Shown here piece by piece: positions 24,392 to 35,639 of a DNA stretch of 64,000 nucleotides; the stretch's first letter is position 1, and each line of letters starts with the position of its first letter. A program made the translations under genes and the position numbers. The notes beneath the pieces are model-generated. The model was given only the letters and a program-made list of their open reading frames with translations, was not told where the DNA came from and did not search any database. The DNA lies in NCBI GenBank assembly GCA_947095535.1, contig OX352774.1, positions 71,548,416 to 71,612,415 of the forward strand, in the 5' to 3' direction. Source of the stretch: Poecilobothrus nobilitatus (lineage: Eukaryota; Arthropoda; Insecta; Diptera; Dolichopodidae).

Positions 24392-26544
24392 TAGGGATGG
24401 CAATCCGGATAATATTCGGTTTGAACTATCCGGTTATTTGATTTTCGAAAAAGTAAATTTTTATCGTTTCAAAAATTTGAATTTTTATACCATAATCAGA
24501 GTTGGCTGTGCACTAACATTACATTTAGAGATTTTTGTTTTACTCGTGTTACTTTTTGTTTTTAAATCAAATCAGAGTTAGTTGTGCAGCGCACTTTGTT
24601 TTGCTGGTATTTCTGTGTGAAATTTATATCAACAAATAAACGTCGAATCAAGAAGAAACTACAAGTGTGGCCAAATCTCCAAAAATTGTAAATTCACAAC
24701 AAATTTTAAAGTTGGTTAAGAGAGAAAGCTTAGGTGAGTTATTAGCAAAATGTGCTGCAATAGATGGATTTTCAATCCACGCAATAACTAATTCATCAGC
24801 AATTAGAGAATTTATACATAAAAGAGGATTCGAAATGCCACGTAGTCGAAACACAGTTAAAAAACTTATAATTCAGTTTTACGAACAGAAACGAGAAGAA
24901 CTTAAAAACAATCTAAATACAAAAAAAAACAATGAACAAAAATTCAGTATTACAGTCGATGAACGGACGGACATAAATATGAAACGTTATATGAATGTTA
25001 CACTACATACACTACATGTTACTTTTAGAATTCGGTATTCAGTTTTCAGATATTGTTGCCTCCACGCATGATGGTGCTGCTGTTATGCAGAAGTATGGAC
25101 GAAATATTTCTGCAATCAGTCAATTGTGCTACAATCACGCCATTCATTTGGCCGTGATTGGTGTTTTTTATAAAAAAACAGGAACGGTTACGACATCTGA
25201 TGATGAAAATAATAGCGAATTTGATGAGCAGTCTGAAAACGATTCTGATTATGATTATGAAAATAGTGATATTGAACACGAAAATATGAATTTAGGATTT
25301 GATAATACTGGTGTTAATAATATACTTATGAGACCTGACATTAATGTTGTTATATCTGAATCACGGAGGCTTATAAAATTTTTTAAATTTTCTGCTGTTC
25401 GAAAAAATGTTCTTCAAAAATATGTTATGGAACAAGAAAAAAAAGTATTACATTTACTGTTGGATTGCAAAACCAGGTGGAACTCATTAGTCCCTATGAT
25501 TGAGCGACTCTTAAAGTTAAAAAAATGTATTAAACAATCATTGATTGACTTATTAGGAACGGAAAAAGAATATTACAATGAACAAAATTTCGTAATCCTA
25601 GAAAATATGTTAAATATCTTAAAACCACTTGAATTAGGTGTAAAAGAGTTGAGTAACGAACAAGCAACACTTTTATCTAGCGAAGGTGTTTTTAAATTTA
25701 TGTTTAAAAAATTAAACGATATTGATTCAGATTTGAGCAATGAAATGTTGACGTCATTAAAAACAGAAATTTTAAAACGAAGAAATAAAGAAGTAGTATC
25801 TTTGATGAAATTTCTACAAAATTCATCAATCTCCCGAGATGATAATTTTGATGATATTACATATGCTTCGAAACCAGCAATCTATGCCTATGCAAAAGAT
25901 ACAATGAGTCGATTGTATTCAATTCCAGAAGATGAAAATCATGTGTCTTCGTCCGGATCTGAGGATGAAATTTGCGAACCGATTACATTGGTTATGGAAT
26001 TGAAAAAATCTATAGCTTCCATGAGCAGTGAAAATCCAACAAAATTTCAAAAAAATAATTTTGACTCTTTACAAAAATAATTTAAACTTCTTGAAGGCAA
26101 TGGAAAACTAACTCACAACTTAGAAAAACTTTTGAATGCTCTTAATACGATTCAACCAACCTCCACTAGCAGTGAGAGAGTTTTCTCTGTGGCTGGTACA
26201 TTTTCAACAAAATTAAGAAGTAGACTTCAGTTTCCATTGTTGAACGCTTTGGTATTCTTGAAATATTATTTCAATAATGAATAATAAATTAATAATGATT
26301 AAAAATAATAAAACTATATTAATTTAATTAAATCATAAAACTATATTATTATATACTTTCTTTATATTATACTTTCTTTTTCTTGAATTAAATAAAATGA
26401 ACTTAAAAACTAAAATATTTTGATTTTTTTTTCTAAATTTCAGAATTGGCAAATATCCGAATAGTATCCGGATATCCGGATATTTCATGTTTAAGCTATT
26501 TGATATCCGGATACCAGAAAGTCCGGATAATTGACATCTCTAGG
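24392..26544 (+). mobile_element. Decayed hAT transposon
   Basis: The left end reads TAGGGATGGCAATCCGGATA and the right end, as reverse complement, TAGAGATGTCAATTATCCGG, so the termini are inverted repeats. The flanks GCTATAAT (24,384-24,391) and CCTATAAT (26,545-26,552) agree at 7 of 8 positions, fitting a hAT 8-bp target duplication. The exact right end is uncertain by two bases. CCGGATA words cluster just inside both ends (several at 26,458-26,530), as expected for subterminal transposase-binding repeats. The interior is a broken transposase gene on the + strand. At about 2.15 kb it is shorter than typical autonomous hAT elements. Confidence 0.85.
24640..26284 (+). pseudogene. hAT-family transposase, inactive (internal deletions, frameshift, premature stop)
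   Basis: The first open block (24,667-25,071) reads like the N-terminal half of a zinc-finger-BED hAT transposase: LLAKCAAIDGFSIHAITNSS, MPRSRNTVKKLI and FSITVDERTD, the last corresponding to the first catalytic Asp region. It lacks an ATG and the BED finger expected before it. After MNVTLHTLH the frame jumps by +1 to GIQFSDIVASTHDGAAVM (from about 25,031) with several dozen residues missing, then LCYNHAIHLAVI and LLDCKTRWNSL. The frame is cut by TAA at 26,078-26,080. In the same frame beyond it lies the dimerisation domain (TSTSSERVFSVAG, then LRSRLQFPLLNALVFLKYYF), ending at TAA 26,282-26,284. I infer a non-functional copy. Confidence 0.85.
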
Positions 26545-26689
26545 CCTATAATAATAATTTGATCTAACTCTTAATCAGTTACACAAGTTATATATTTCAA
26601 TTCCAACAAGTTGTCATACATATTTATTGTATTAGGTATAGTAAAAAAAACTGAGAGAATTACATTTTCTTAAAAATATCCCTTCAAAT

Positions 26690-26852
26690 TTTCTTACCCA
26701 TCCCACATAATCCTTCATAATTCTAAATTTCCCTAAATTACTTTTTCCCAAGAATCCTTCTCATATCCTTATCTCATAAACCAAACTGTACATGTGATTT
26801 GTCTGGCTGACTTTGGAACTTTTCCATCGACCCTCTTAAAAAAAAAAAATTA
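26690..26852 (+). mobile_element. LINE 3' UTR tail, copy 3
   Basis: Matches the 3' UTR of the LINE copies at 1.7-2.09 kb and 15.0-15.5 kb: ACCAAACTGTACAT near 26,780, a TGACTTT-x-GA-x-xTTTTCCA piece near 26,808, GACCCTCTT, then a run of 12 A. Compared with them it lacks about 90 bp between these pieces and has no ORF2 remnant. It lies about 150 bp from the hAT right end. Confidence 0.6.
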
Positions 26853-28195
26853 AAAAATTTTCTATACAAATGTCTGTAGAGTGTAGATGAAAAGATTATT
26901 ACATCAATTATCTTAAAGGGAAAATAATTGAAATAGGACTGGGCTGCAAAAAAAAAAAATTACTAATTATAGAATAAAGATAATATGTAATTTCATGATA
27001 TTTTGATTCACACACTAAAAAAACAAATTCATAATACATCTGAGTATTATCGAAAATTTAATTTGTCGAAAGCAAATTTATGATCTGCTTCGATTAGTAC
27101 TGTTTAGTAAAAATTGAATACATATGAATTCTGAAGAAAAGAAACTAGAAAGATAATTAAGTTTTAGATTTTTTTTAGACCTATATTATAACACAACGAT
27201 ATGATGGCAAAATTTATGCTAACTATAATTTATGTTTACCAAATCGTTATAATATAAAATAATTAAAGAAACCGTATGTTTTTAGTATATTTTAATTTTT
27301 ACTGAACACAGAGTTTAAAAAATTTTAAGTTATAAAATAAAAGCAAAATAAATCTATAAAAAACATTCTTAAAACTTTAAATATTTTGCTATTATTCTTT
27401 AAATACAATAAAAATTATTGTTCCATTTAAAAAAAAAAATATATATATAATTACACAATAAAATTAGTTTTTTTTTTTTTAAATGACGAATTATTTTGTA
27501 TGTTTATATAAGTTTAAAAATGCTATTAAATTTTAAGGTCAAATAAATTAAATATTTTGTGGGTCATGAATGATTATATATTCAAACTATTCAAGATATA
27601 ATAAAGTATTTATAGAAAATATTTTTTAGCACTTAATAATTATCTCAAAAGCAACAAAGAATTTAGTTTTTTAAGTAATTAATTTAATAACATCATTTAA
27701 AAAACTTTACTTTTTACTTGAGACAAAAATTTTAATACAAAAAATGTACTTACAATTTTTTAAATGAAGGAAACAAAAATTGCAATATTATTTCTTTTCT
27801 TTTACGAAAATAGTTCACAATCATCTATAAATACTTTAGAGGAGTGGAACAACCACATATTTTTTTATCTGTGTATAGAAATTTATCCTATACTAAACAT
27901 CTTATTCTTACTTTTGTATAATTGAAACAATTATTATTAGGTTAATAGATCTTTAGTACCATCATATACTGTATAGATACTATATATTTAGATAAGGGAA
28001 AATTAATATTATGGACTAAAGATTGTTTTTGGAATATGAGGAATTTTGTGAAGAAAATTGTTTATGTTCACCTTAAATCTTTGTATAAATAACTCTATTT
28101 TTACAAAGCTTTTGTATAAATTACGCTTGTCTATTTTAGGGAGCTCCTGCGATGAAATATGATTTCAATATCGTAATATATTGTATATTATTTAG
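26853..28195. other. Intergenic, no gene seen
   Basis: AT-rich with many A and T runs; no coding, RNA or repeat feature recognised. Confidence 0.6.
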
Positions 28196-28373
28196 TTTTT
28201 TTTTTGGTGCATTTCTCTGTCACATAAATGTGAACAGGAAATTGCATAACCTTTTCTTTTTAGGCTAGGCTGTAAATGTCGTAAGGGGGAATAACTCTTA
28301 CGACATGTGTGGGATTCGGTGTTTACAGCGTATATTTTATACACTCTTACCCACTAGGCCACCGAGGCCTCTC
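28196..28373 (-). mobile_element. tRNA-derived SINE, copy 1 (- strand, box B deleted)
   Basis: On the - strand it begins GAGGCCTCGGTGGCCTAGTG, containing a Pol III box A (TGGCCTAGTGGG). It continues through a body with TCGTAAGAGTTATTCCCCC and ends in an A-tail (T-run at 28,196-28,205 on +). Compared with the 58.6-kb copy, 16 bp covering half of box B and its stem are missing, leaving GTGGGATTCGGTGTTTACAG on the + strand. A TCG flanks the missing piece on both sides. It is probably transcriptionally dead. Confidence 0.8.
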
Positions 28374-30110
28374 TTCATACGTATAAGAAAAGGCAACCAA
28401 AACTTGCCTTGTTACGCTTTAAAGGGCTTTTAATGGAGGATTCAAACTTTTAATTTAGTTAAACACCAAACACTACAAAATATCTATAAAGTAGAGTAAA
28501 ATTTGTTTAGAGATATGTAAATGTATATACTTATTTATTTATACTTTAAACGAATTTATTAAATTAAATGATTTAAAATATACTTAATTTAAATTGCATG
28601 ATTCTATTATATTCTATATAGTAATATATAAAAATTATTTATAGTACAGAGAGGAATCATTTAAAAGAGTAAAAGAACTTTTATATTGAAATTCTATGTC
28701 TTGAACAAAAGGTAAATAATTATATTTTAAATCTATCAGTAACAGAATTTCTAAAAATTCAAAATGAAATTGAGAAGCGTTTTTTCAAAACTTCATAAAA
28801 AAAAAACTTAATTTTTCAGATAACAATTTTTTATTAATAAAACATTTGAAAGTTCACATATTGTTGTTTTTTTTTATTGGAAAGTGAAACTTATGTTTAT
28901 TTCAATATTGACACTTTAAAAATGAAAAATCTTTCAACTGTTAATACTAAAAAAAATTAAGGCAAAAATAAAGTGTTTTTTCAAAAATTAATAATCGACA
29001 TATAAAATGCATAATCGACATATAAATGCATTTTAGCAAAACTGCATAACAAAAAATAAAATATTTTAATATAAATTTTTTTTTATTTCATATGTCGCTT
29101 CTTCTTCATCACATATTTTTATTATATTTTCATCTTCTTCATTTTCAGTGTTTAGGACATCATAGTAAAACTCTCACCTCTTCCGGAATCAATTTCAAGC
29201 TACGTGTACTGACTTACATCTTTTGTATTTTAAGTTTTAGGTGTATCATTACAGTTACGTTATAAAACCAGGCTTGTATTCTCCAAATAGATAGCTTTGG
29301 CAGCCGTATTTTTGTTTCATATCAAAGACAATTTTCTTTATAGATTGTGTATCGATATTTCTTTATAGATTGTGATTTCTTTATGTATCGTGAAATTTCC
29401 GATTACTATTATTATTATTTAATATTACACTTCTAACCAAATTTAAATTTAAAATAACAATATTGTCATCTTAACAAACATTCTTTGCAAAAACTAAATA
29501 TTATTCAACGTTTTTATTTTTTAATATTAAATTTCTCTAAAAAACTAATAAAATGTAACGGTAAATGCAAATTTTTTGTTTTGTTTTGTTCTACTATTAT
29601 AACCTTGAAAACTAGCCAACACGCATTACATATTTACATATTTAAAAAGTAAAAAAAAATTATAAAAGAAAAAATATTTGTTAAATTTTATGGAAGTTTT
29701 AAAAAACCTATAGAACAAAATTATTTTGTCCTATAATAGATTCTTCAAAACTTCATAAAATTGCTTTTTTATCCAGTTTTGCAAAAAAAATTTGAATTTC
29801 GATAGCTTAAAACATTGAATTATTACTTTTTATTACTTTTTTCAAAAAGTTTTTCTATCTATTCAATAAGATCTCTCTTGCACATATCTTTTTTTACACA
29901 TATTAATGCATTTTTTACAACTACCTAAACAAAACAAAAAAACCATTAGTAAAAGTAAGTAAAATATATGACACTTCGTTTCAAAACTATTCTGTTATTT
30001 AAGTTCAAATTACTGTTACAGAAAGAAAATGAGCGAAATATTGTTTAGGTAGTATTTTTACAATGATTTTTTAAGGGCGCAACTTTATTACTGTGCTATG
30101 TATTGTTATA
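28374..30110. other. Intergenic, no gene seen
   Basis: AT-rich. A 20-bp unit (AATCGACATATAAAATGCAT) is present twice in tandem at about 28,991-29,030, and TTCTTTATAGATTGTG is repeated near 29,334-29,372. No gene recognised. Confidence 0.55.
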
Positions 30111-30126
30111 ATACAAACTATAGGAA

Positions 30127-30331
30127 TGGGGCGTCGGTGGCCTAGGGGGTAACAGTGTATAAAATATGTTGTAAACAATGAGGAAGTGTGGGCTCGAATC
30201 CAATACACGTCGTAAGAGTTATACCTCCTTACGACATTTACAGCCACGCCTGAATAGGAAAGGCTGTGTAATTTCCTGTTCACATTATTTTATGTGCACA
30301 GGAAATGCAGTAAAAAAAAAAAATTAAAAAA
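30127..30331 (+). mobile_element. tRNA-derived SINE, copy 2 (+ strand)
   Basis: Starts at GGGGCGTCGGTGGCCTAG with box A (TGGCCTAGGGGG) and has box B (GGCTCGAATCC) about 50 bp downstream. The family body follows (CGTAAGAGTTATACCTCCTT, CAGCCACGCCTGAATAGG, a TTCCTGTTCACA stretch, ATGTGCACAGGAAATGCAGT) and an A-rich tail. A near-perfect target duplication flanks it: AAACTATAGGAA at 30,115-30,126 and AAACTATAGAAA at 30,332-30,343, showing insertion by retroposition. Confidence 0.85.
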
Positions 30332-30690
30332 AAACTATAGAAATATTTGAAATTGAATTGCAATGTATTTTTAAAGGCGCAACTTTGTTTAATTTTATTC
30401 ATTTGAGTACATAGTGGCAAAAAGTAATAATTGAAAGTATTTTAAATTGTTTATTAAAATTTTGATATGAAAAATGTATTTTAATCTAATGTATTTTAAT
30501 TGACAATTTTATGTAAATATTATTTAAATAGTTTAGAAAATAAATTTTTTAAATATTTTAGTAAAATTAGTACAGAAAAAGATTTAGAATATAAATTATA
30601 TCAACGTTTAAAAAAATTATTTTAATTATGACTATTGTAATAAATGTAACAATTAACAAATCTTATTTTATAAAACTATAGGTAGGTATA
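30332..30690. other. Intergenic, no gene seen
   Basis: AT-rich. AAAGGCGCAACTTT at about 30,374-30,387 repeats AAGGGCGCAACTTT at about 30,073-30,086, on the other side of the SINE. Confidence 0.5.
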
Positions 30691-30696
30691 CTCGTA

Positions 30697-31007
30697 TACT
30701 GTTCATTTCAAATTTGTCCTTTTTAGCATTATTTTTGTCTTTTTTTCAAAATCAAATTCATCCAAAAAAATTAATTTCGTCTTTTTTCAAAATCAAATTT
30801 GTTTTTAAAATCAAATTTTTTTTTAAGCTTTTTTAAATAAAAAAAAACGTAAATATCTAAATTTTAACGAAATTGTTTTTGAAAATTTGACGAATTTGAT
30901 TTTAAAAAAGATGAAATTGATTTTGAAAATTTGGACTAGGTAATTTGATTTTGAAAAAGCACAAATATAATGTTAAAAAGGAGAAATTTGAAGTGAAAAG
31001 TGTATAT
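30697..31007. mobile_element. MITE-like palindromic element
   Basis: The left arm and the reverse complement of the right arm align over at least about 70 bp: TTCAAATTTGTCCTTTTTA versus TTCAAATTTCTCCTTTTTA, then GCATTATTTTTGTC versus ACATTATATTTGTG, then TTTTTCAAAATCAAATT in both. The central part repeats CAAAATCAAAT words in both orientations, so most of the roughly 310 bp can fold back on itself. TA lies at both ends, compatible with a Tc1/mariner-type TA target site. No coding capacity. Confidence 0.65.
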
Positions 31008-33590
31008 TAGAGAGTCAGATTTCAAAATTTAATAAAAAACTTTAATAAAAATGTTAAAGAATTTAATATAAGACATAAAATGTTATGTGTTCAACATTTG
31101 TAAAAAATAAATATAATATATTTTATAATCCTATTTTGATTCCTTATACTTTTCTTTACAGCTTCAAATTATTTGTTTCAGTAAATCGTTTTTAAAATTT
31201 TGGATTAAATATTCTAAAACAACAAAAAAAAATTTTTTTTTTCAAATCTTAAAATTACAATTTATTTAAATATATTTTGCGTTTTACACTTTCGACACAC
31301 ATTTCTGTATAGTGAGATTTCATATGCTAAATCGTTTCATATCAGTTTTTTCTCTTCTCTTCACATGATAAAATCTTATTACATCTAGATATTTCTTTCA
31401 ATTCTGTTGTTTTTTTGTTTTCTCTTTTTTCGAGTAGCATAGAAATTTTTAATCACGTGGTGAGAGTGATCCATCTTATTGTAATATATAGATAATCTTT
31501 GGTTTTTTTACGAAACGAAAATTCTCTTCCTTAGCTTTCCAATGATATACATCTATACATATGTACATCTAATTTACGAAAAAAATGCCATTATGAAGTT
31601 TTGAAAAAGCACTCCTCAATTATGATATCCTGTATCGACTGTATACTGATATAATGTATTGACAAATGTCACAAAATGTGAAGAAAGAAATAATTATTCA
31701 ATAATATATTAAAAATATTAACCTGCCAAATTAGATTTTTCAAATGAAAATAAATTCTTTAAATTTTTCCAATAGAATTATTTTAATCTGTTTTAATCTC
31801 TAAGTCAATTTTGCTATTTATTCGATTTATTTGTGGTTCTTTTATTTACTACAAAATCATTTAAGATTCTATTAGATAAATTTGATAGATTAAAAAAAAA
31901 AAAACAAAATCTTTAAAACAACTTTTTTTGTAATTATTTAATATAACATTTAATTTATATTATCACTTAATTAAAAACAAACAATGTAAAAAAATGTCGA
32001 AAAAAAGGAAAATAAAAAATACCTAAGTAATTATAATAATTATAACATATAAATAGTTTTAAATAAATTGTATTTAATTTTTTTATTTCTGTTTTACATT
32101 ATTTTATATATACATATTACATTACATACATAAGCATGTATGTATGTACTTAGTAAATTTATTTATCTATTACTTTACATTTTGTTTCTTATGATCTATA
32201 ATAGTCCATACCATTGTCAATATAGGTATACCCATTTATAATAAGATATCTGCTATGTATATGAATCGTAAGATTATTATTTATATATATGTATGTGTGT
32301 ATATGTATGTATCAAAAGCATAGTACTCATTTTAGACAAATGATTTTGATAATCATATATATTGTATAAATTCTTTAAAATTTTTTGTTCAATGTTAAAT
32401 TAATACTATAGTATTGAATAGCAAATGTTTAAAAGTGCCAGATCTTCGCATGCGATATTTTGTACCTCGTACAACTTTTTTGCAATTTTTAGTTGAACAA
32501 AACTGCTAAAAATATCTTAAATATTAAATTTTATATATGTATATGTACTTATAAAATGCATATAAGTTGAATTTTACAAAGCGAAAACTTATAAACGAAA
32601 CAGTTTTTTTATAGTGAGGATGGGAGGGTAATTCGAACTCTTTATTTAACCATTTATCGAAACTCTGACTTTGTAACCAAACTTTAACAATTAATCTCAA
32701 ATTTAACAATGATTATTCGTTTTGATATGATTTATATTAATAACTTTAATTTTTCAATTAGGGACGTCTTGAACTCTGATATTCGTTTTAGGTAAATCTG
32801 CTCTTTAGTAGTTTGCAGGATGGTTATATTTTGTTTTTGGAGCATTTTACATAAATATACAACAATTATATATAGTGCCAAGATGTACTAAAGTTCGAAC
32901 AAATTTCATTCAATAATGACTTAATAATCAAAGTATGATATTATTTTATTCTATAAACATTTTTATTTTTTTTTAATGACAAGGGCTATCGTATGTCCTG
33001 TTTTAAAAATATACATATACATATTTGTAGTGTTCTACAAAAGAACTAAAATTTTACATTTCTAGTTTTCATTAAATTTCATATTCTAAAATTTACTTCT
33101 ATTTTTTAAATTAAAAATGTAGCAAAAATGTAATCATATGTAGCATCATCCTAATAATACTTTTCTTAATTTTTTTATTCTTTCATAAAAATGTACATCA
33201 GTTCATAAAAATCATTACTTTTTCTAATTGTTAAAAATAAAAAACCAGTCTTTCTTTGACCTTGGTACGAAACGTTCAAAATTTATAAAATACAATTAAT
33301 TAATTTTTATTAAAACACCAATTAATAAATTTGAAGTAGAATAATTAAAGTTAAAATTTAAGTTAAGAATAAAATTAATATTTAAGTAGAAAATTTAATA
33401 AATTAAATAAAAGTGTTTTATTTAATAAATTTAGTATAATTACGCTAAATATATATTAGTCTGTTTTATGGAAAATTAATATGTATATCATTTATTATGC
33501 TTTTAAAACTTTTTGTCACAATTGTGTATGTTAAAAAAATTTTTTTTTTTTTATTAGAGTTAAAAATTAATATTTAATAGCGACCGTGCA
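31008..33590. other. Intergenic, no gene seen; microsatellites
   Basis: AT-rich with ACATACATAAGCATGTATGTA-type repeats near 32,125-32,150 and TATATATGTATGTGTGTATA near 32,282-32,303. A degraded copy of the short CTCTGACTTTGTAACCAA motif is at about 32,662. Small open frames lack coding character. Confidence 0.55.
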
Positions 33591-33593
33591 GTT

Positions 33594-33622
33594 CTGAAGA
33601 TGGGCTAAGCTCGAAATGCATC
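33594..33622 (+). ncRNA. Hammerhead-ribozyme-like motif (candidate)
   Basis: The order of conserved core boxes is right: CTGAAGA (33,594-33,600), a small hairpin GGGC-TAA-GCTC (33,602-33,612), GAAA (33,613-33,616), a four-base palindrome TGCA, then T-C (33,621-33,622) where cleavage would occur. One extra T separates CTGAAGA from the hairpin, and stem I (AGTT side with CATTGT side) has a mismatch next to the core plus G-T pairs. Short type I hammerheads of this layout are known in Penelope-like and other retroelements. No adjacent Penelope reverse transcriptase is visible. It may be a relic or a chance match. Confidence 0.35.
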
Positions 33623-33689
33623 CATTGTAATTAAATTTTTTTAATTAAATTAAAAAAAATATATATATATAAAGGGAATAAATACGGCT

Positions 33690-35630
33690 TTCACAAAATC
33701 TCTTCAATTTTCCCTATCTTGCTCTAGTTCTTTTCACTTCCGCCGAAGATTTTTCACTATTTTCTATCTCGTTTTGAACACTTCTTTTCCAAGTCTCTCT
33801 AGGTCTTCCCATGTTCCTTCTGTCCTGAGGATTCCAGTCTAATGCTTGACGTGCCACTGAATAATTTTAGACGTCGGAGAATGTGGCTGATCTATCTTCA
33901 TTTCTTACTTCTTATTTAGATTTCGATCTGGTCTTGACTGGATAATACACATAACGCTTCATTGTGTATTCTTCTTGACCAGAAGATTCTACATATTATT
34001 CCTGTAATTTTTGAATGTTGGTACGGGTTATCAACCAGGTTTCACTTCCATATAGTAGCACAGATTTCACACAAGAATTGAATACTCTGATCTTTGTCGA
34101 GTGGGCTCTATGCGGTGTTTTCCAAGTTGCCCAAAATCGTAATGACCTTCTTGCCTTCGATATTCTGTGCTCTATATCCCTCACAGTTCCTCCATCTGTT
34201 GATATTATACTTCCAAGGTATTCGTGTTCTGCCAGCACCTCCATTTGGGTATTTTCAATAAATTGATTCGTTATATTTATTTTCATTGTTTTTGTGTTCC
34301 TTGCATTAATTCGGAGGCCTGCTTTTTCTGCCAATTTGCTGATTAATAGTTGCATATCAGCAGTTGAATGCGTGAGAAGATCTACATCGTCTGCATATTT
34401 TAAACTTTGGAGCTTGTTTACGAGTTGCCAGGGGATGATATTAAGCTCCCTTCTTTTGCACAAGGGAGCTAATTCTTTTATACATTTATCCAGAACTGGG
34501 ATGAATAATAGAGGGGAATAGTGGGCATCCATGTCTTGCAGTAAGAAACTTGGCAACCTCATATTGTAATTGGTGTACTTAACGCACCATTGTGTAGCAT
34601 CGTTGTTTCTGTATTTTTGTAAAGCGCTTTCATTACACAATTTATTTTTGCAGGAATTCTATTTTTCTTAAGAGCAGCCCAAATAGTATTTCGATTTATT
34701 GTATCGAAGGCTCTTTCAAAGTCGAAGAATATAATGTGGAGAGGACTGTTTCATTCGACTGATTGTTCTACAGTTAATCTTAGTGTATTCGTGTGTTCGA
34801 TGCATCCTATATTTTGACCAAAACCAGCTTGTTCTTTTTTAAGGTCTTTATGTAACTTCTCAGCTTTTCTAGAGTGTATTATTAAGATGATAATTTTTAT
34901 TATGCTGTTTAATATGGTTATGCCTCTCCAGTTTTGACATAGTGTTAGATCCCCTTTCTTAGGTAACTTAATTATTATCCCTTTTTTCCATTTTGTTGTG
35001 ATTGCTTCGTCCTCCCATATGTTTTGTATTATTAATCTAAATGTATTTGCCGCTGCTATTTCTCCTGCTTTTAATTAATCCAGCTGGTATACCATTAAAC
35101 CTTCAGCTTTATTGTTTTTGAGTTTTCGTATTGCTTCCATTATTTCTCTAGAAGAAGGTGCTGTTTGTTTTATAGATGTATCTTCCTCATATTAATTCCT
35201 TCTTCCTCTAGTTAGTTGATTCTGGTAAGGGTTGTTAGTTTCTGGAAAGTGTTCTCTCCATCTATTTGGTTGGTCTTGGGTTGTAGTTAGTAGGTTACAA
35301 TCTTTGCTCCTTATAGTTTGTTGTTTGCGAAAATTCTTTCTTGCTAATGTTTCTATATTCTTATACAGTGTTCGGCTGTTATTTTGCTCTGCCGCTATAT
35401 GCTTGGGCGTTTCTTGTGATGTTATTGTAGTATTTTCTTTTGTCTTTTCTTGCCATTCTTTTAATATTGAACAAATTTCTTTATGAATATTTCTTCAAAT
35501 TCTCATGTTTGTTTAATTTTCTTTCTATTTTCAATACCTGCCCACGTGGCTTCTGAAATCCATTTCTTCCATTTTGGTCTACTAGTTCCTAGGATTTTTT
35601 TCTAACTTGCCGGAGAAGAAATCCTAGCTA
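33690..35630 (-). mobile_element. RTE-like non-LTR retrotransposon with broken reverse transcriptase
   Basis: On the - strand, from 5' to 3', shifted frames give ISEATWAGIENRKKIKQ (about 35,510-35,560), NIWEDEAITTKWKKG (about 34,975-35,025), RT motif A FFDFERAFDTINRNTIW (about 34,680-34,735), RT motif C YADD (34,386-34,397), VLLYGSETW near 34,035, and a C-terminal WNPQDRRNMGRPRETWKRS (about 33,780-33,840). The stretch 33,996-34,640 is open for 214 codons. The rest has stops and frameshifts, and no endonuclease domain is present, so it is 5'-truncated and dead. The clade call (RTE-like) rests on the C-terminal motifs only. Confidence 0.8.
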
Positions 35631-35639
35631 ATATTACTT

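Noticed and set aside
24348..24581. Independent small gene upstream of the transposase
   Set aside because: It spans the left inverted repeat of the hAT element and is explained by it.
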